Notes under the pieces: model-generated
What the model was told of the DNA's origin: nothing
The model's input: the letters and a program-made list of their open reading frames with translations, nothing else
The model's database searches: none
Assembly: GCF_021869535.1 (NCBI RefSeq)
Contig: NW_026262734.1
Location: 72,005,839-72,069,838 of the forward strand
Reading direction: 5' to 3'
Source: Mytilus californianus
Taxonomy: Eukaryota > Mollusca > Bivalvia > Mytilida > Mytilidae
DNA length: 64,000 nucleotides
Program-made: the position numbers and the translations under genes
Part shown: piece by piece, positions 34,563-46,093 of the stretch
How the letters are laid out: every line of letters starts with the position of its first letter
Numbering within the stretch: the first letter of the stretch is position 1

Positions 34563-36516
34563 TTTTTGTAAAACAGATGGTCCTTAAGTGAATTATTCCA
34601 GCTAATTTAGGCCTTTTTCTTTTTTTTTTTTATCCAAGATCTATAATATACAATAGTACAGACATTAAAACAGCAAGTTCATATATATAAATTAATAGAA
34701 TATAATACAACTCATCAGAAAATGTATAAACTTTTCCTACAACTGTCAAATTCAAGGGAATATTTTTTTTCAACCCTTTTTCGTATGAAACCGGATGTGC
34801 AAACTATGATTTGGTGGTATTACACCTATATAACAACGTTTCAGTTATTAGAAAAACAACATAAGTGAAGCAAGACATATTTTTTACTTTGCCAGTCTTA
34901 TGAAAAATTTCTTAGGCCAAAACTTATAACTTGATGAAAATTCAATTCATTGTCCCTTAACCCTCTTGCTGCCGGAGGGACACAAGTGTCCACACCAGCT
35001 GTGCCAGATGGACAAATATGTCTATATGTTTAATAATGCAAGCTTCTAGTCATTGCTGTATCTCTTTCAATTAAAAAACAGAAGATTAAAACCTTGTTAT
35101 ATTATTCTTAAATTGGTCCCAATGTACATGTAATGTCATTAGGGCATGACGCCATTGTTGGGCATGTGACGTCACTAACGTCCAGGTGTCGCAATTCCTG
35201 GCACACGAGATGCAACAATATAAAATTAGCAGCAGCATACATGTGACAGAGGTGTCTTGTCACAACTGGAGATTTAAAAATTTTCAGCTGGAGTTTGGGC
35301 CTCAAAACTGAAGATTTTTTATCAACATTTTTTTCGACGTTTTTCATTGTTCCTGTTAAGGATTTGTATACAAATCCTTGTTCAAGTTAATTGTCATGAT
35401 AGTTAAACCACATATTCCCCATTTTTGTAAGATTACATCATTACCATTAATGTACTAGTATTCTCTTAACAAGATAGAATTTTGATGCAGAACTTTTACA
35501 AATGTCAAATTAAAATTAAAATGATTCCATAGCTTTAAACTTTTTGAACTAAAATAAAATCATTTAATTAAAATATTCTAGTGTCATCATATAAACAGTT
35601 CTAAACCGAGTGAACAATGTGATGCTGCTGTACTGTGTAGTTTTGACTGGAATTTGGTCCCCATGCATCAATAGTGAATTTTTAAATTCAGTGTACTCTC
35701 TCACTGAAAAGAATTATCATAGAGCTCAATTAACCATGACTTGCAGCAATATGCCTAATAGTAAGTTATAAGTTATTTATTTCTCATTTAGAGCTTAACC
35801 TATTTATAATCATAATGTGTCAGTGCATTAATAAAAGTATGATTATCAAAAATGATTTGCAATATACTTTTTCTGTATCTTCAAAGAAGGGTTGACCCTT
35901 AAGATAACATTCTTGTATAATTTTGTATACAAGTTATATATATAGCAGGCCTTTTACGAATTAACGTATTTAAGTCACGAAAAGCGTAGCTTTGAGTGCA
36001 TTAAATATGTTAATGAGTAAGGCGTAGCTATATATGATTTGTAACATGAATGGCCAATGACACATGCCAAAAGTTAAACTTAACTGTACTTTTCATGAAT
36101 TAAATGTGTCAATCAAATAGTGGCACTTTGTATGACAAAACGTCTCTTATTTTCAGAAAATGAACTCATGGATCAGATTTTAGTAGGATTTGATTTAATG
36201 ATAGATGTACATGTAAATGAATTGTTGCCGTGATACTTACATCAAGGTTTTAAAAAGACCAGAGAGCGATTTATGTGTTATTGAAGTGCGACCAACCAAC
36301 CCCTTTCCCTCGGACAAAAATTCTTGACGGGATAGATGCAAATTCTTGTTAGATGTATACCATGCTGCCTGCTTTCAAAACCAAAAATAGGACGTGTGAA
36401 GGTATTCTGCCTTTCCCAACACCATGAAAATGATCGATTATTAGATGGGCTGTTGATTGCGTAAGGTCAAGAGATAAATATTTTAAGCATGCTCAATTCA
36501 CGGAGATATACCTTTA
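34563..36516. other. Low-repeat stretch, no recognised gene
   Basis: No tandem structure and no domain motif on either strand. A 79-codon minus frame at 35108-35347 does not resemble a family I know. At 34957 a TTAA followed by CCCTCTTGCTGCCGG resembles a piggyBac-type end, but I could not find a partner end. Confidence 0.45.
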
Positions 36517-37143
36517 AAAAATTCGTAAGGGTTCCGTGGAACCCAGTGTCTCGCCTACTTTTGCTGTTAATCGCAGGCTCAACAAAAATGAGATGAGGAA
36601 AAAATTTAATAAAAATATTCCTCTCGATACAATTTTTTTATTGTAAGCAGCTTCTGTCCAAGTTTGGTAAAAATCCAGGATAGTTTATGAATCTAATAAA
36701 TATTTTTAAAAATTTAACTGCAGACTATATGTAATGTTAACTGGAAGAAAAACTAAGTCCATTTATAAGTAAAATATGGATAAACAAGTACAAAATTTTA
36801 ATAAAAATTTCCTTCTAGATACTAGCTTTTGATCATAAACAAGCATCTGGCCATGTTTGGTACAAATCCAGGATAGTTTAAGAAAGTTATTAAAATTTTA
36901 AAAACTTTAACCACAGAGTGAATGTAATGTTTCCTGGCAAAAAAACTAAGTCCATTTATAAGTAAAATACGGAAAAACAGGATTTTTTTTTTACAAAATT
37001 AACTTCTGGATACTATCTTATGATCATAAACAAGCTTCTGTCCAAGTTTGGTAGAAATCCAGGATAGTTTAAGAAAGTTATTAAAATTTCAATGTAGGAT
37101 CGCTATGTCTCGCTTTTTCGACAAAAGTCAAAGGCTCGACAAA
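36517..37143 (+). mobile_element. GGCTCGAC-tail element, plus orientation
   Basis: The same family as 26530-27399 in the opposite orientation. Head TTCGTAAGGGTTCCGTGGAA, GTGTCTCGCCTACTTTTG, three units with AATCCAGGATAGTTTA, tail ATGTCTCGCTTTTTCGAC then GGCTCGACAAAAA. Shorter than the first copy and without the CGACGCCGAC stretch. Confidence 0.78.
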
Positions 37144-37339
37144 AAGTGAAGCCAACGAAACGACTAAAAATCCAGTGACACTTTTTTGGGAATATTTATT
37201 TTGACATGATAAAAACAAGTATCCACCAATTTACGTCTCTTCATTTATAGACCACGTTATTCCTTTTTGTAGCTGTCCTTTTGTTTCAAATATAGGGAAA
37301 CATTTTTAATTTAGGGTTAAGTTTACAAGTTTGGCTAGT

Positions 37340-37515
37340 GTAAGGGTAAGACCCCCCCCCCCCCTCCTCCCAATCTTTTTGGGGATATACTGTTGTGTAT
37401 GCATTTTGTTTAAATTTATTAGGACATTTTATGGTGAGGACGACAACGACAACGACGACGACCCCAACGTCATACCAATATACGACCGCAAAATTTTTTT
37501 GCGGGCGTATAAAAA
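37340..37515 (+). mobile_element. GCGGTCGTAT-family 3' tail only
   Basis: After a poly-C tract, GACGACAACGACAACGACG, CATACCAATATACGACCGC and TTTTTTGCGGGCGTAT followed by AAAAA: the last roughly 170 bp of the family, 5'-truncated. Confidence 0.7.
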
Positions 37516-37869
37516 TAGCAGAAGTTAACTCACTCAAAGATCAAAGGAAAAATTACAGTTCATGTTACAATTTGAATTTTATTCCTATTTTCAACGAAAG
37601 ATATTATTTTAGGAACAAACACTTGTAATAAGCTAAAACAGGGGGAGTAACTCCAAAATTAATTTCCAAAAATGTTTGAAATACACAGATTATTTATGAC
37701 CTAAGGCTGAGATAATAGACCTTAATTATTGGTTTGTTTGACACCCAAACTGTCAATTGAAGCCAGTGAGTTGTCCACTGAATTTGCTGGTAATAATCAC
37801 CTTGATTTATATAATGACACAAATAGATATTAATAAAAGAACAGAGTTCCAATGTCCCCAGCGTTGCAC

Positions 37870-38907
37870 TTATTTAATATTTTCAAGGGGCATAACTCTT
37901 TTTAAAAAAGTCGATTGTCCACCATTAAAGAGCTTGTCCGAGATATTACTGATATTTCCCCATAGTATAAGTTTTATAAATGCAACAAAAGTGCAATACA
38001 CTGTGCTGTTGCGCAATACTTAGTAAATCTGTTGTCAGACTATAAACAAATAAAGTTCAATTAATTCTCAATGTCATATTAGAAATTTATGAAAATGTAA
38101 AGGGAGCTTACATCAATAGATATAAAATAAACAATTCACCATAGTTTCATGAGAATTGCTGACAGCATTTTTGAGTTATTGTCCGAAAACTGGAAAATCC
38201 CCCCTTTTTTAATAAATAAAACCCCCCAACTCAGAAATGATAAATGAAAAATTTATAAAACTCTAAACGGAGCTTACATCAATAGATATAAACAATTCAC
38301 CAAAGTTTCATAAGAACTGCTGAAGTTATTGTCCGAAAACTGGAAAATCCCCCCTTTTTTAATGAATAAAACCCCATAACTCAGAAATGATAAATGAAAA
38401 ATTTATAAAATTCTAAACGGAGCTTACATCAATAGATATAAACAATTCACCAAAGTTTCATAAGAACTGCTGAAAGCATTTTTGATTTTTTGTCAGAAAA
38501 CTGGAAAATCCCCCTTTTTTTATGAATAAAACCCTGTAACTCGGAAACGTAAAATCTAAAAAATATAAAAATCAAAAGGGAGCTCATGTCAATAGATATA
38601 AACAATTCACCACAATTTCTTGCAAGTTGGTGAAAGCATTCTTGAGTTATTGTCTGAAAACTGGAAAATCCCCCTTCTTTTAATGAAACAACCCCATAAC
38701 TCGGAAATGTAAAATCTAAAATTTATTAAAAACAAAAGGGAGCTCACGTCAATAGATATAAACAATTCACCAAAGTTTTATGCAAATTGGTTAAAGCGTT
38801 TTTGAGTTAATGTCCGACATGTTGAAGACAGACGGACAGACGGACAGACGGATGGACGGACGCTCGGTATTTCCATGTCCCCTGCAACGCATTACGCAGG
38901 GGACAAT
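37870..38907 (+). mobile_element. Tandem-repeat element ending in CATGTCCCCTGC...GCAGGGGACAA
   Basis: A first unit with AAGGGGCATAACTCTTTTT, then the GCAATACACTGTGCTGTTGC motif. Five units of about 155 bp follow (AAACTGGAAAATCCCCC near 38185, 38337, 38498, 38659; ATAGATATAAACAATTCACC). A GACGGACAGACGG run and the stem-loop TGTCCCCTGC ... GCAGGGGACA close it. The tail resembles that at 17740. Confidence 0.72.
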
Positions 38908-39177
38908 TAGGGGCAACAAGGGAATGACATCGATTTCTTCATTAAATTTTTGAAAAAGCAGAAGATAAAAATTCTTAACGGGAGGTACAGAACAGAGCTT
39001 AAAAATCGGGAGATTTTGACTCCCGCTGGAAGAATCACATGTATGCAGCAGCAAGATGGTTAAACTATCGATTTTTGGTCTGCACCATAGGGTGACCTTC
39101 AAAAGTTGTCTCCCACTGGATCCATGGGAAAGAGTAAATTATCTCCCTCGTATTAGCCAATCAAAATCTGGCATTTA

Positions 39178-39842
39178 AGGTAGCAATACACAGTTAGGAA
39201 AAAAACTTAAATTGACACTCATAAGTTTTAACCACCCTCTTTCCCTTCCTTTCTAACAAATAAGGCTTAATATTTGTGTTATGCATGTATATATTTATGG
39301 AAAGAGCATCTTCCATAGATTTGATTTCCAATAGTTATAATGGTGAAATATAATCTCTTGTTGGTGTAACCATGGCAACAATCTGCATTTATTTGATACA
39401 AAATATTGCAAAAAGGGGGGTGAAAATGTCACAAAAGTCTCCAAAATTTGGTCCAAAGGAGAATTTCAATCCATTAGAGTGATACCTTACCTGAAACCAT
39501 AGACATTTATCTATCAAGAGGTCCAAAAAAAATCATGTGCATTTCTGCTCGTTTTTCCATAAAATTGAATTGAAAAGATCGAGGGTCAAATCTTTGTTGA
39601 AAAACACTACAATGATTTCTGGACTTATGGGTGGTAAGGATGTGAAATTACGGACTGTCAAACAGAAAAATGGCCTATAAAACATGCTAAAAACAATCTT
39701 GATGTTCATATAAACCCACTTGGAAGGCTAAATTATTCTTCAACCATCTAAAAATCAATTTTATTGTACAAAAACTTTCATATTTAAAAAATTCACCATG
39801 GCCAAAATGCGAAACTAAACTTCTAACTGTGTATTGCTACCT
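39178..39842. mobile_element. TIR element, AGGTAGCAATACACAGTTAG ends
   Basis: AGGTAGCAATACACAGTTAG at the left end is matched exactly by CTAACTGTGTATTGCTACCT at the right end. The 665-bp interior has no coding capacity. No clear target duplication. Non-autonomous DNA element of unassigned superfamily. Confidence 0.8.
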
Positions 39843-40084
39843 AAACATGAACTATAATAATAAAACTAATGAACTACATGTCAAGTACATATAATTTTTT
39901 TTACTTGTAAATATTTTTTTATATTGGGGCTGGATCAACTTTAAATGTGGGCTGAATCGAAGTGGGCCGGATCGACTTGAAAGAGATGGTTAATGACATA
40001 GCTAACAAAAAAACATTTTGTAAATTAATCAAAAAAATATTGTAAGTCATACATATTTTCGTGCAAGTGTTGGTGAACTCCCTC

Positions 40085-40187
40085 AACAGGTTGGGGAAGA
40101 TACTCATAAATGGGTATTATCCTCATTTATTGGTATTATAATGGGGATAGTACCCATTTAAGAGGATCTTCCCCAACCTGTTCAATG
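40085..40187. repeat. Foldback with AACAGGTTGGGGAAGAT arms
   Basis: AACAGGTTGGGGAAGATAC pairs with ATCTTCCCCAACCTGTT, and ATGGGTATTATCC pairs with GGGGATAGTACCCAT. A compact hairpin of about 100 bp. Confidence 0.8.
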
Positions 40188-40233
40188 GTGTAGGGTAAAG
40201 CTGAAAAGTGTTTGTGTATGGATGTGTGTGAAT

Positions 40234-40440
40234 TGGGGTCCGTTAGCCCTGATTGAAGTTCGCCCTTGTACCTGATCGCCCTGGGTTTGTTTGCCCTGAT
40301 TTTTATTTTGTTTTGTTGTCTTGTTGTATAATGTTTATCATTCGAATATAGTATGTTAAAGTTTGTTGAAAATTTCACTGAATACTTACTTATGTTGTAT
40401 TGCTGTTACCAGATAATTATTTTCCTTTAATTTGCACTGA
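40234..40440 (+). mobile_element. One end of the GTCCGTTCGCCC iterated-end element
   Basis: GGGGTCCGTTAGCCCTGAT, GAAGTTCGCCCTTGTACC and GATCGCCCTGGG, then TTTTGTTGTCTTGTTGTATA and CCAGATAATTATTTTCCTTT. The same order appears on the minus strand of 48690-48942. Only this end is present. Confidence 0.65.
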
Positions 40441-40829
40441 AGAGTACGTATACACAGTAGTTGATATAAAACAACTGAAGACCAAGTTATCTGTATGTAT
40501 TTACACTTTTATCTTTATTAATTGATACATTTTTCCAATTCAAGACAATCATTCACAGTTATGACAAGAACCAACTTGAACTTATTCATTCACATCACTC
40601 ATCAGTTATGTCCTAACACTATAATGATTCCATAATTCACTTTCATATATAACTAATTTTCAAAACAAACTTTAGACCAAAGAAGCCAAGCTGCGAAAAA
40701 AATTCCCTTAAGTGTCTTACAATTCGTACATAATTGTTTTTACTCGTGCCAAGCTGACTAGCTTATATAAAAGTTTTTCTTTATTATTCCACAAAGACAT
40801 ATTATGTTTTATGCTTCACTGGCAGTTAC

Positions 40830-41190
40830 ATGTGTCTAGCTTTAAAAGACCAATATTTAAAAGCTCTGATAGATCCCGACATGTGCATTTACCTATTAAA
40901 ATTATTGCTCAGTAATCAGGTCGAAACCAATCCAGGACCAAACAACTTAAACGATTCTAGCTACCCATGTTCTATCTGCTCATGGGAGTGTACTTGGAAC
41001 CAAGACACTATAGTCTGAGATAACTGTGATAAATGGTGTCATGCAGGGTGTGTAAACATCAGCTCATCCATGTATGAAAAGTATGGAAATACTTCAGCCC
41101 TCTGGGTATGTCCAAGTTGTGATACCCCCAACCATTCCAGAACAACTTTCAGTCCTTTTTATCAACAGGAAATTCAGTGTTAACAACAAA
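40830..41190 (+). pseudogene. LINE N-terminus: 2A-like motif and PHD finger
   Basis: The leader runs from the Met at 40830 to LLLSNQVETNPGP at about 40905-40943. This fits the 2A consensus core ExNPGP, although the preceding Gly-Asp of classical 2A reads Asn-Gln. A PHD-type Cys4-His-Cys3 pattern follows: PCSIC, CDKW-like NCDKWCHAGC and WVCPSC. The codon before DNCDKW is TGA where Cys is expected, breaking the frame. 2A-like peptides at the N-terminus of LINE proteins are known from sea urchin and amphioxus elements; they cause ribosome skipping or act as sorting signals. Confidence 0.72.
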
Positions 41191-41249
41191 GTCATTTTCA
41201 TGTTTATCCCAAACTGAAAGTTCAGCTTTTTCAGTCAGTCTTAATGATA

Positions 41250-41531
41250 AGGGAGCTACCATTTGATTTTTATGGGGGGGCTAGGATGAAATTTGAAAAA
41301 AATAGGCAGGACAGGCGTTTTGAGTAAAAAAAAAGGCAGGATGAGCAACTTGGTAAAAAAAAAGGCAGGATGACAATTTGTGTAAAAAAATTCAGGATAA
41401 ACTAGTAAAAAAAAAGGCAGGACGGAATAGAGTAAAAAATACAAAGGCAGGACAGAGATTACAACTAAAAAAAAAAGCAGGACAAAATTTTTCATCCTAG
41501 CCCCCCCATAAAAATCAAATGGTAGCTCCCT
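41250..41531. mobile_element. MITE inside the LINE, PIF/Harbinger-like
   Basis: Terminal inverted repeats of about 40 bp begin GGGAGCTACCATTTGATTTT and end with its complement. The interior has iterated AAAAAAAGGCAGGA units. TAA flanks both sides (GATAA | GGGAGC ... GCTCCC | TAATAC), a 3-bp target duplication as in PIF/Harbinger. No transposase. Confidence 0.85.
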
Positions 41532-41631
41532 AATACAGATAATATTGGAAATCCAGTAGCTACGTCTTCTCCAAAACCAGTAGCGACAAAAATAAATAAA
41601 AGAATAAATAGGCAAACTTCGCTAAGAGTGT

Positions 41632-42807
41632 TAAATATAAATTTTAGAAGCTGCAAAAAGAAAGTGGCCCAAATAGAAAATTTAATAACATCATCTAAAC
41701 CTGATATTATAATTGGGAATGAGACTTGGCTAAACAAGGATGTCAAGTCCTCTGAGATATTTCCTTCTTCACTATTTGAGGATGTATTTTGGTGAGACCG
41801 AGAATGTAAAGAAGGCGGAGGCGTTTTAATAGCTATTAAAAAGGGTATTATATGCCAACAAATTTATTGTAGTAAAAATGTAGAGCTGATTGCAGCACAA
41901 ATAGATATAACAGATTCAAAGTCTTTGATAATTGTTTCAGTTTATAGACCACCAAGTAAATCTGATATAAACTATTTTAAACAGATGTTATTAGAAATAA
42001 ATGATTTAAAATTAGTTTAAAAATTCAACCTTCTGGATAAGTGGAGACCTTAATCTTCCTGATATAGATTGGCCATCAATGACAATAGAGGGCAAAATGT
42101 ACCCGAAGGAAATGAATGAAATCTTTTTAGATTTATTAAACAATCTAGGTATGGATCAGTTAGTAAATTTTCCTACCAGGAAAGATTATATTTTAGACAT
42201 CTTTTGTACCAACCAACCAAATCTTATAACTAAAATTAAATCAATACCCGGTATACCGGACCACAACATAGTTTTGGTTGATGCCATTTGTAAGCCTAAA
42301 AGAGCTACGCAATGCCCCCATAAAATTTTCTTATGGAAGAAGGTAGATTTAGAAAAAATTAAAAACATTGCCAAATCATTTATATATGATCTGCTAAGCC
42401 AGACCACATTAGAACTTACTATAGATCAGTGGTGGATTAAGTTTAGAGATGGAATAATAAAAATCATCAACGAAAATATACCAAGTAAAATGACAAAATC
42501 TAAATATACAAATCCCTGGGCAAATAAAGAAATTGATAGTTTATGTAAAAAACAAAGACGAGCATTTAATAAAGCTAAAAAAACTGGGAAACAAATCCAC
42601 AAAGATAAATACAAAAAGCTTAAAGCAACAGCTCAAAGAGAAATTAGGAAAGCCCAAAGTAAATATATGGAAGAAATCATAAGTCCACAACTTGAGGAAA
42701 AACCAAAATCATTTTGGCAATACATAAAAGGGAAAAAGACTGAAACATCAGGAGTCTCACCTTTGAGAGGTAAAGATGGATTACTTTATAGTGATCCACA
42801 AACATAA
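41632..42807 (+). pseudogene. LINE endonuclease domain and linker
   Basis: APE-type endonuclease motifs follow in order: LRVLNINFRSC, KPDIIIGNETWL (metal-binding Glu), a glycine-rich segment EGGGVLIAIKKG, VYRPP, FWISGDLNLPDIDW (GDxN motif) and IPGIPDHNIVLVDA (the DH of the SDH motif). The last 242 codons, from 42079, are open and include a basic linker (PWANKEIDSLCKKQRRAF). A TGA interrupts VFW-DRECK, TAA follows NDLKLV, and a frameshift precedes FWISG. The domain nicks the target strand to prime reverse transcription. Confidence 0.82.
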
Positions 42808-43113
42808 TCAAATATTTTAAATGAACAATTTAAAAGTGCATTTTCTCAAGAAGATAAAACTTCAATGCCACATAAACCTAAAAGCCCCTACCCCACCATG
42901 CCAGATATAACCATTAATATCAATGGCATAATTAAACTCCTTAAAAATATAAACCCCCATAAAGCTAGTGGGCCTGATAATATCCCTGCCATTTTCCTTA
43001 ATAAACTCTCGGAAGAGATATCCCCCCTTCCTTGTATTCTTTTTTCAAAAATGCATAAATGATGGAAAAATCCCAGAAGAGTGGAAACAGGCAAATGTTG
43101 TGCCAATTTTTAA
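42808..43113 (+). pseudogene. LINE reverse transcriptase, 5' part
   Basis: After a stop at 42807 the frame continues as NILNEQFKSAFSQED and LLKNINPHKASGPDNIPAIF, the conserved start of LINE reverse transcriptases. After a frameshift it reads INDGKIPEEWKQANVVPIF and is cut at 43113 by the nested element. The continuation KKGDKHNAINYRPVSLTA lies at 45390 onward. Confidence 0.85.
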
Positions 43114-45391
43114 TAAAATGCTCCGCAGGGCGCAGCTTGATACGACCGCAGAGGTCGAACCCTGAACAGTTGGGGCAAGTATGGACACAACATTCAAGCT
43201 TGATACAGCTTTGCATTTGGATTGTGATTAAATATTTGACACAGCATAGGTTTCTGACACAGAATGAATGCGGTCTAAGAACTTAAAAATTTTAAATTGG
43301 ACATTCACCTATTATGGTCCAATATCCAAAATCTAAATACATGGTTAGATTCAGCATATCAAAGAACCCCAAGAATTCAATTTTTGATGAAATCAAACAA
43401 AGTTTAATTTTGGACCCTTTTGACCTCAATGTGGACAAAGTTGATAACGGGGCCCAAAAATCAAAAATCTAAATACATGGTTAGATTCAGCATATCAAAG
43501 AACCCCATATATTCAATTTTTGTTGAAATCAAACAAAGTTTAATTTTGGACCCCGATTTGGACCAACTTGAAAACTGGGCCCATAATCAAAAATCTAAAT
43601 ACATGTTTAGATTCAGCATATCAAAGAACCCTAAGAATTCAATTTTTGTTAAAATCAAACTAAGTTTAATTTTGGACCCTTTGGACCTTAATGTAGACCA
43701 ATTTGAAAACAGAACCAAAAATTAAGAATCTAAATACACGGTTAGATTCGGCATATCAAAGAACCCCAATAATTCAATTTTTGATGAAATCAAACAAAGT
43801 TTAATTTTGGACCCTTTGGACCTCAATGTGGACCAATTTAAAAACGGGGCCCAAAATCCAAAAACTAAATACATGATTAGATTCAGCATATTAAAGAACC
43901 CCAAGAATTCAAGAATAAAACCCCATTGAAATTGGTCAAGAAATAAGCAATTTATATGAAGTATCTTCTTTTGCACAATACTGTGCAATTAAATATTTCT
44001 TGCTATTGCGCAATACTGTACAATTGACAATTTCTTGCTATTGCGCAATATTGTGCTATTGGATATTTCTTGCTATTGCGCAATACTGTGCAATTGAAGA
44101 TTTCTTGCTATTGCGCAATACTGTGCACTTGAAGATTTCTTGCTATTTTGCAATACTGTGCAATTGAAAATTTCTTGCTATTGCACAATACTTATTATAT
44201 AATAATTTACACATCCTGTTTGGTGTGTATCTCCTACCATATCATTATTATTTGCTTTTAAATATAAATCAGAAATAACCAACTTAAAATGGAAAATTTT
44301 AAAAGAAAAAAAAAAGGAAAAAAAAGAAAAAGAAGGAAAAAAAAAAATCCCCCCTCCCAAAATTTTTTGAACTCCCTTATGATTCATCACCCCCAAACTC
44401 AATCCCAGCCTTCCCTTTGTGGTATGGTACCTTGCAATACAATTTCAGAGAGATCCATACACTTGAACACAAGTTATTGTCTGGAAACTAGAAAAATGTG
44501 TTTTTTGGCCCCTTTTTGGCCCCAAATTCCTAAACGTTTAGGGCAACTACCCCCAAACTCAAACCCAGCTTCCCCTTTGTGATATGGAACCTTGTAGTAC
44601 AATTTCAGAAAGATCCATACACTTACACACAAGTTATTGTCCTGAAACTAGAAAAATGCTTGTTTTTTGCCCCTTTTTGGCCCCTAATTCCTAAAATATT
44701 GAGGCAATTACCCCCATCATCAATCCCAGCCTTCCCTTTGTGGTATGGTACCTTGCAGTACAATTTCAGAGAGATCCATACACTTGAACACAAGTTATTG
44801 TCTGGAAACTAAAAAAATTCTTATTTTTGGCCCCTTTTTGGCCCCCCAATTCCTAAAATATTGAGGCAATTACCCCCAAACTCAATTCCAGCTTTCCCTT
44901 TGTGATATGGAACCTTGTAGTACAATTTCAGAAAGATCCATACACTTACACACAAGTTATTGTCATGAAACTAGAAAAATGCTTGTTTTTTGCCCCTATT
45001 TTTGCCCCTAATTCCTAAAATTTTGAGGCAATTACCCCCAAAATCAATCCCAGCATTCCTTTTGTGATATGGAACCTTGTGGTACAATGTCAGAGAGATC
45101 CATACACTAACACACAAGTTATGTCTGGAAGTTACAAAAATGCTTATTTTTGGCCCCTTTTTGGCCCCTAATTCCTTTACTGTTGGTACCATAACCCCCA
45201 AAATCAATCCCAACCTTCCTTTTGTGGTATTGAACCTTGTGGTAAAATTTCATAGAGATCCATTCACTTAAACTAAAGTTAGAGTGCGAAAACCAATGTG
45301 TCTTCGGACGACGCAGGACGACGCCGACAACGACGACGACGCCAACGTCATACCAATATACGACCACAAAAATTTTTTTGCGGTCGTATAA
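43114..45391 (+). mobile_element. 2.3-kb tandem-repeat element inside the LINE (ED element 2)
   Basis: Same ends as the 17818-21355 insertion: TAAAATGCTCCGCAGGGCGC then GATACGACCGCAGAGGTCG at the 5' side, and CATACCAATATACGACCAC with TTTTTTGCGGTCGTAT then AAAAA at the 3' side. The interior has about six satellite monomers (to 43930), a 35-bp minisatellite, and six units of about 161 bp with TTTGTGGTATGG-type phrases (44390-45290). The LINE coding frame on both sides gives the original site, TTTTTAAAAAGGG. Confidence 0.87.
43971..44195 (+). repeat. 35-bp minisatellite
   Basis: Six to seven copies of a 35-bp unit (TTGCGCAATACTGTGCAATT plus GAAGATTTCTTGCTA). Each unit contains the short inverted pair TTGCGCAA and TGCAATT-type sequences. 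The motif occurs singly at 17100, 24425 and 37990. Confidence 0.9.
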
Positions 45392-45394
45392 AAA

Positions 45395-46027
45395 GGGAGA
45401 TAAGCATAATGCAATTAACTATAGACCGGTTTCTTTAACGGCTATATGTTGTAAGGTTTTAGAACACGTCTTAACAATATTAGAAAACATTTAGATTTAA
45501 ATAATATTTTAAATGATTGCCAACATGGCTTTAGGAGTAAACGTTCCTGTGAAGCACAACTTGTTATCAGCATCCAGGACATAGCCAAATACTTGGCAGA
45601 AGGTAATCAAGTTGATGCAATACTTTCAGATTTTTCTAAAGCTTTTGATAAGGTCCCCCATGAAAGATTAATAACAAAACTTAATTATTATGGTATACGT
45701 GAAAATAACTTACTTTGGATAACAGATTTTTTGTCAAACAGGCAACAGCAAGTCCTGCTTAACGGTGTTCAATCTTCCAAATTAGCTGTTGACTCTGGTG
45801 TTCCTCAGGGCACAGTATTAGGCCCAACTTTATTTTTGTTATTCATAAACGACCTACCTGAGCATGTCTCCTGTAAGGTTCGTCTTTTTTCTGACGACTG
45901 TTTACTTTATGAAACATCAAATAATATTAATGAGTCTCAAGCACTCCAAAAAGATCTATCAAGCCTTGAAAATTGGGAATCTGAATGGCAAATGAAATTT
46001 AATCCTGAAAAATGCTATATGTCATAA
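45395..46027 (+). pseudogene. LINE reverse transcriptase, 3' part
   Basis: From KGDKHNAINYRPVSLTA through HGFRSKRSCEAQL to the open frame at 45593-46027. It shows LSDFSKAFDKVPHERL (first catalytic Asp), GVPQGTVLGPTLFLLF and VRLFSDDCLLY, the catalytic box with FSDD where FADD is usual. It ends in ENWESEWQMKFNPEKC. Frames shift once upstream near 45490. This is the best-preserved block of the LINE and the one to use for clade assignment. Confidence 0.88.
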
Positions 46028-46093
46028 ATATTTCTAAAAAGTCAAAAACTAATTTATTTCAATATAAATTACATAACCATGTACTTGAATCAG

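Noticed and set aside
34957-35347. TTAA followed by CCCTCTTGCTGCCGG as a piggyBac-type end, with a 79-codon minus frame behind it
   Set aside because: No complementary end followed by TTAA was found within several kilobases, and the frame shows no transposase motif.
44178-44402. 74-codon minus frame with a Phe-rich segment
   Set aside because: Derived from a poly-A/AAAAGG tract inside the nested element; low complexity only.
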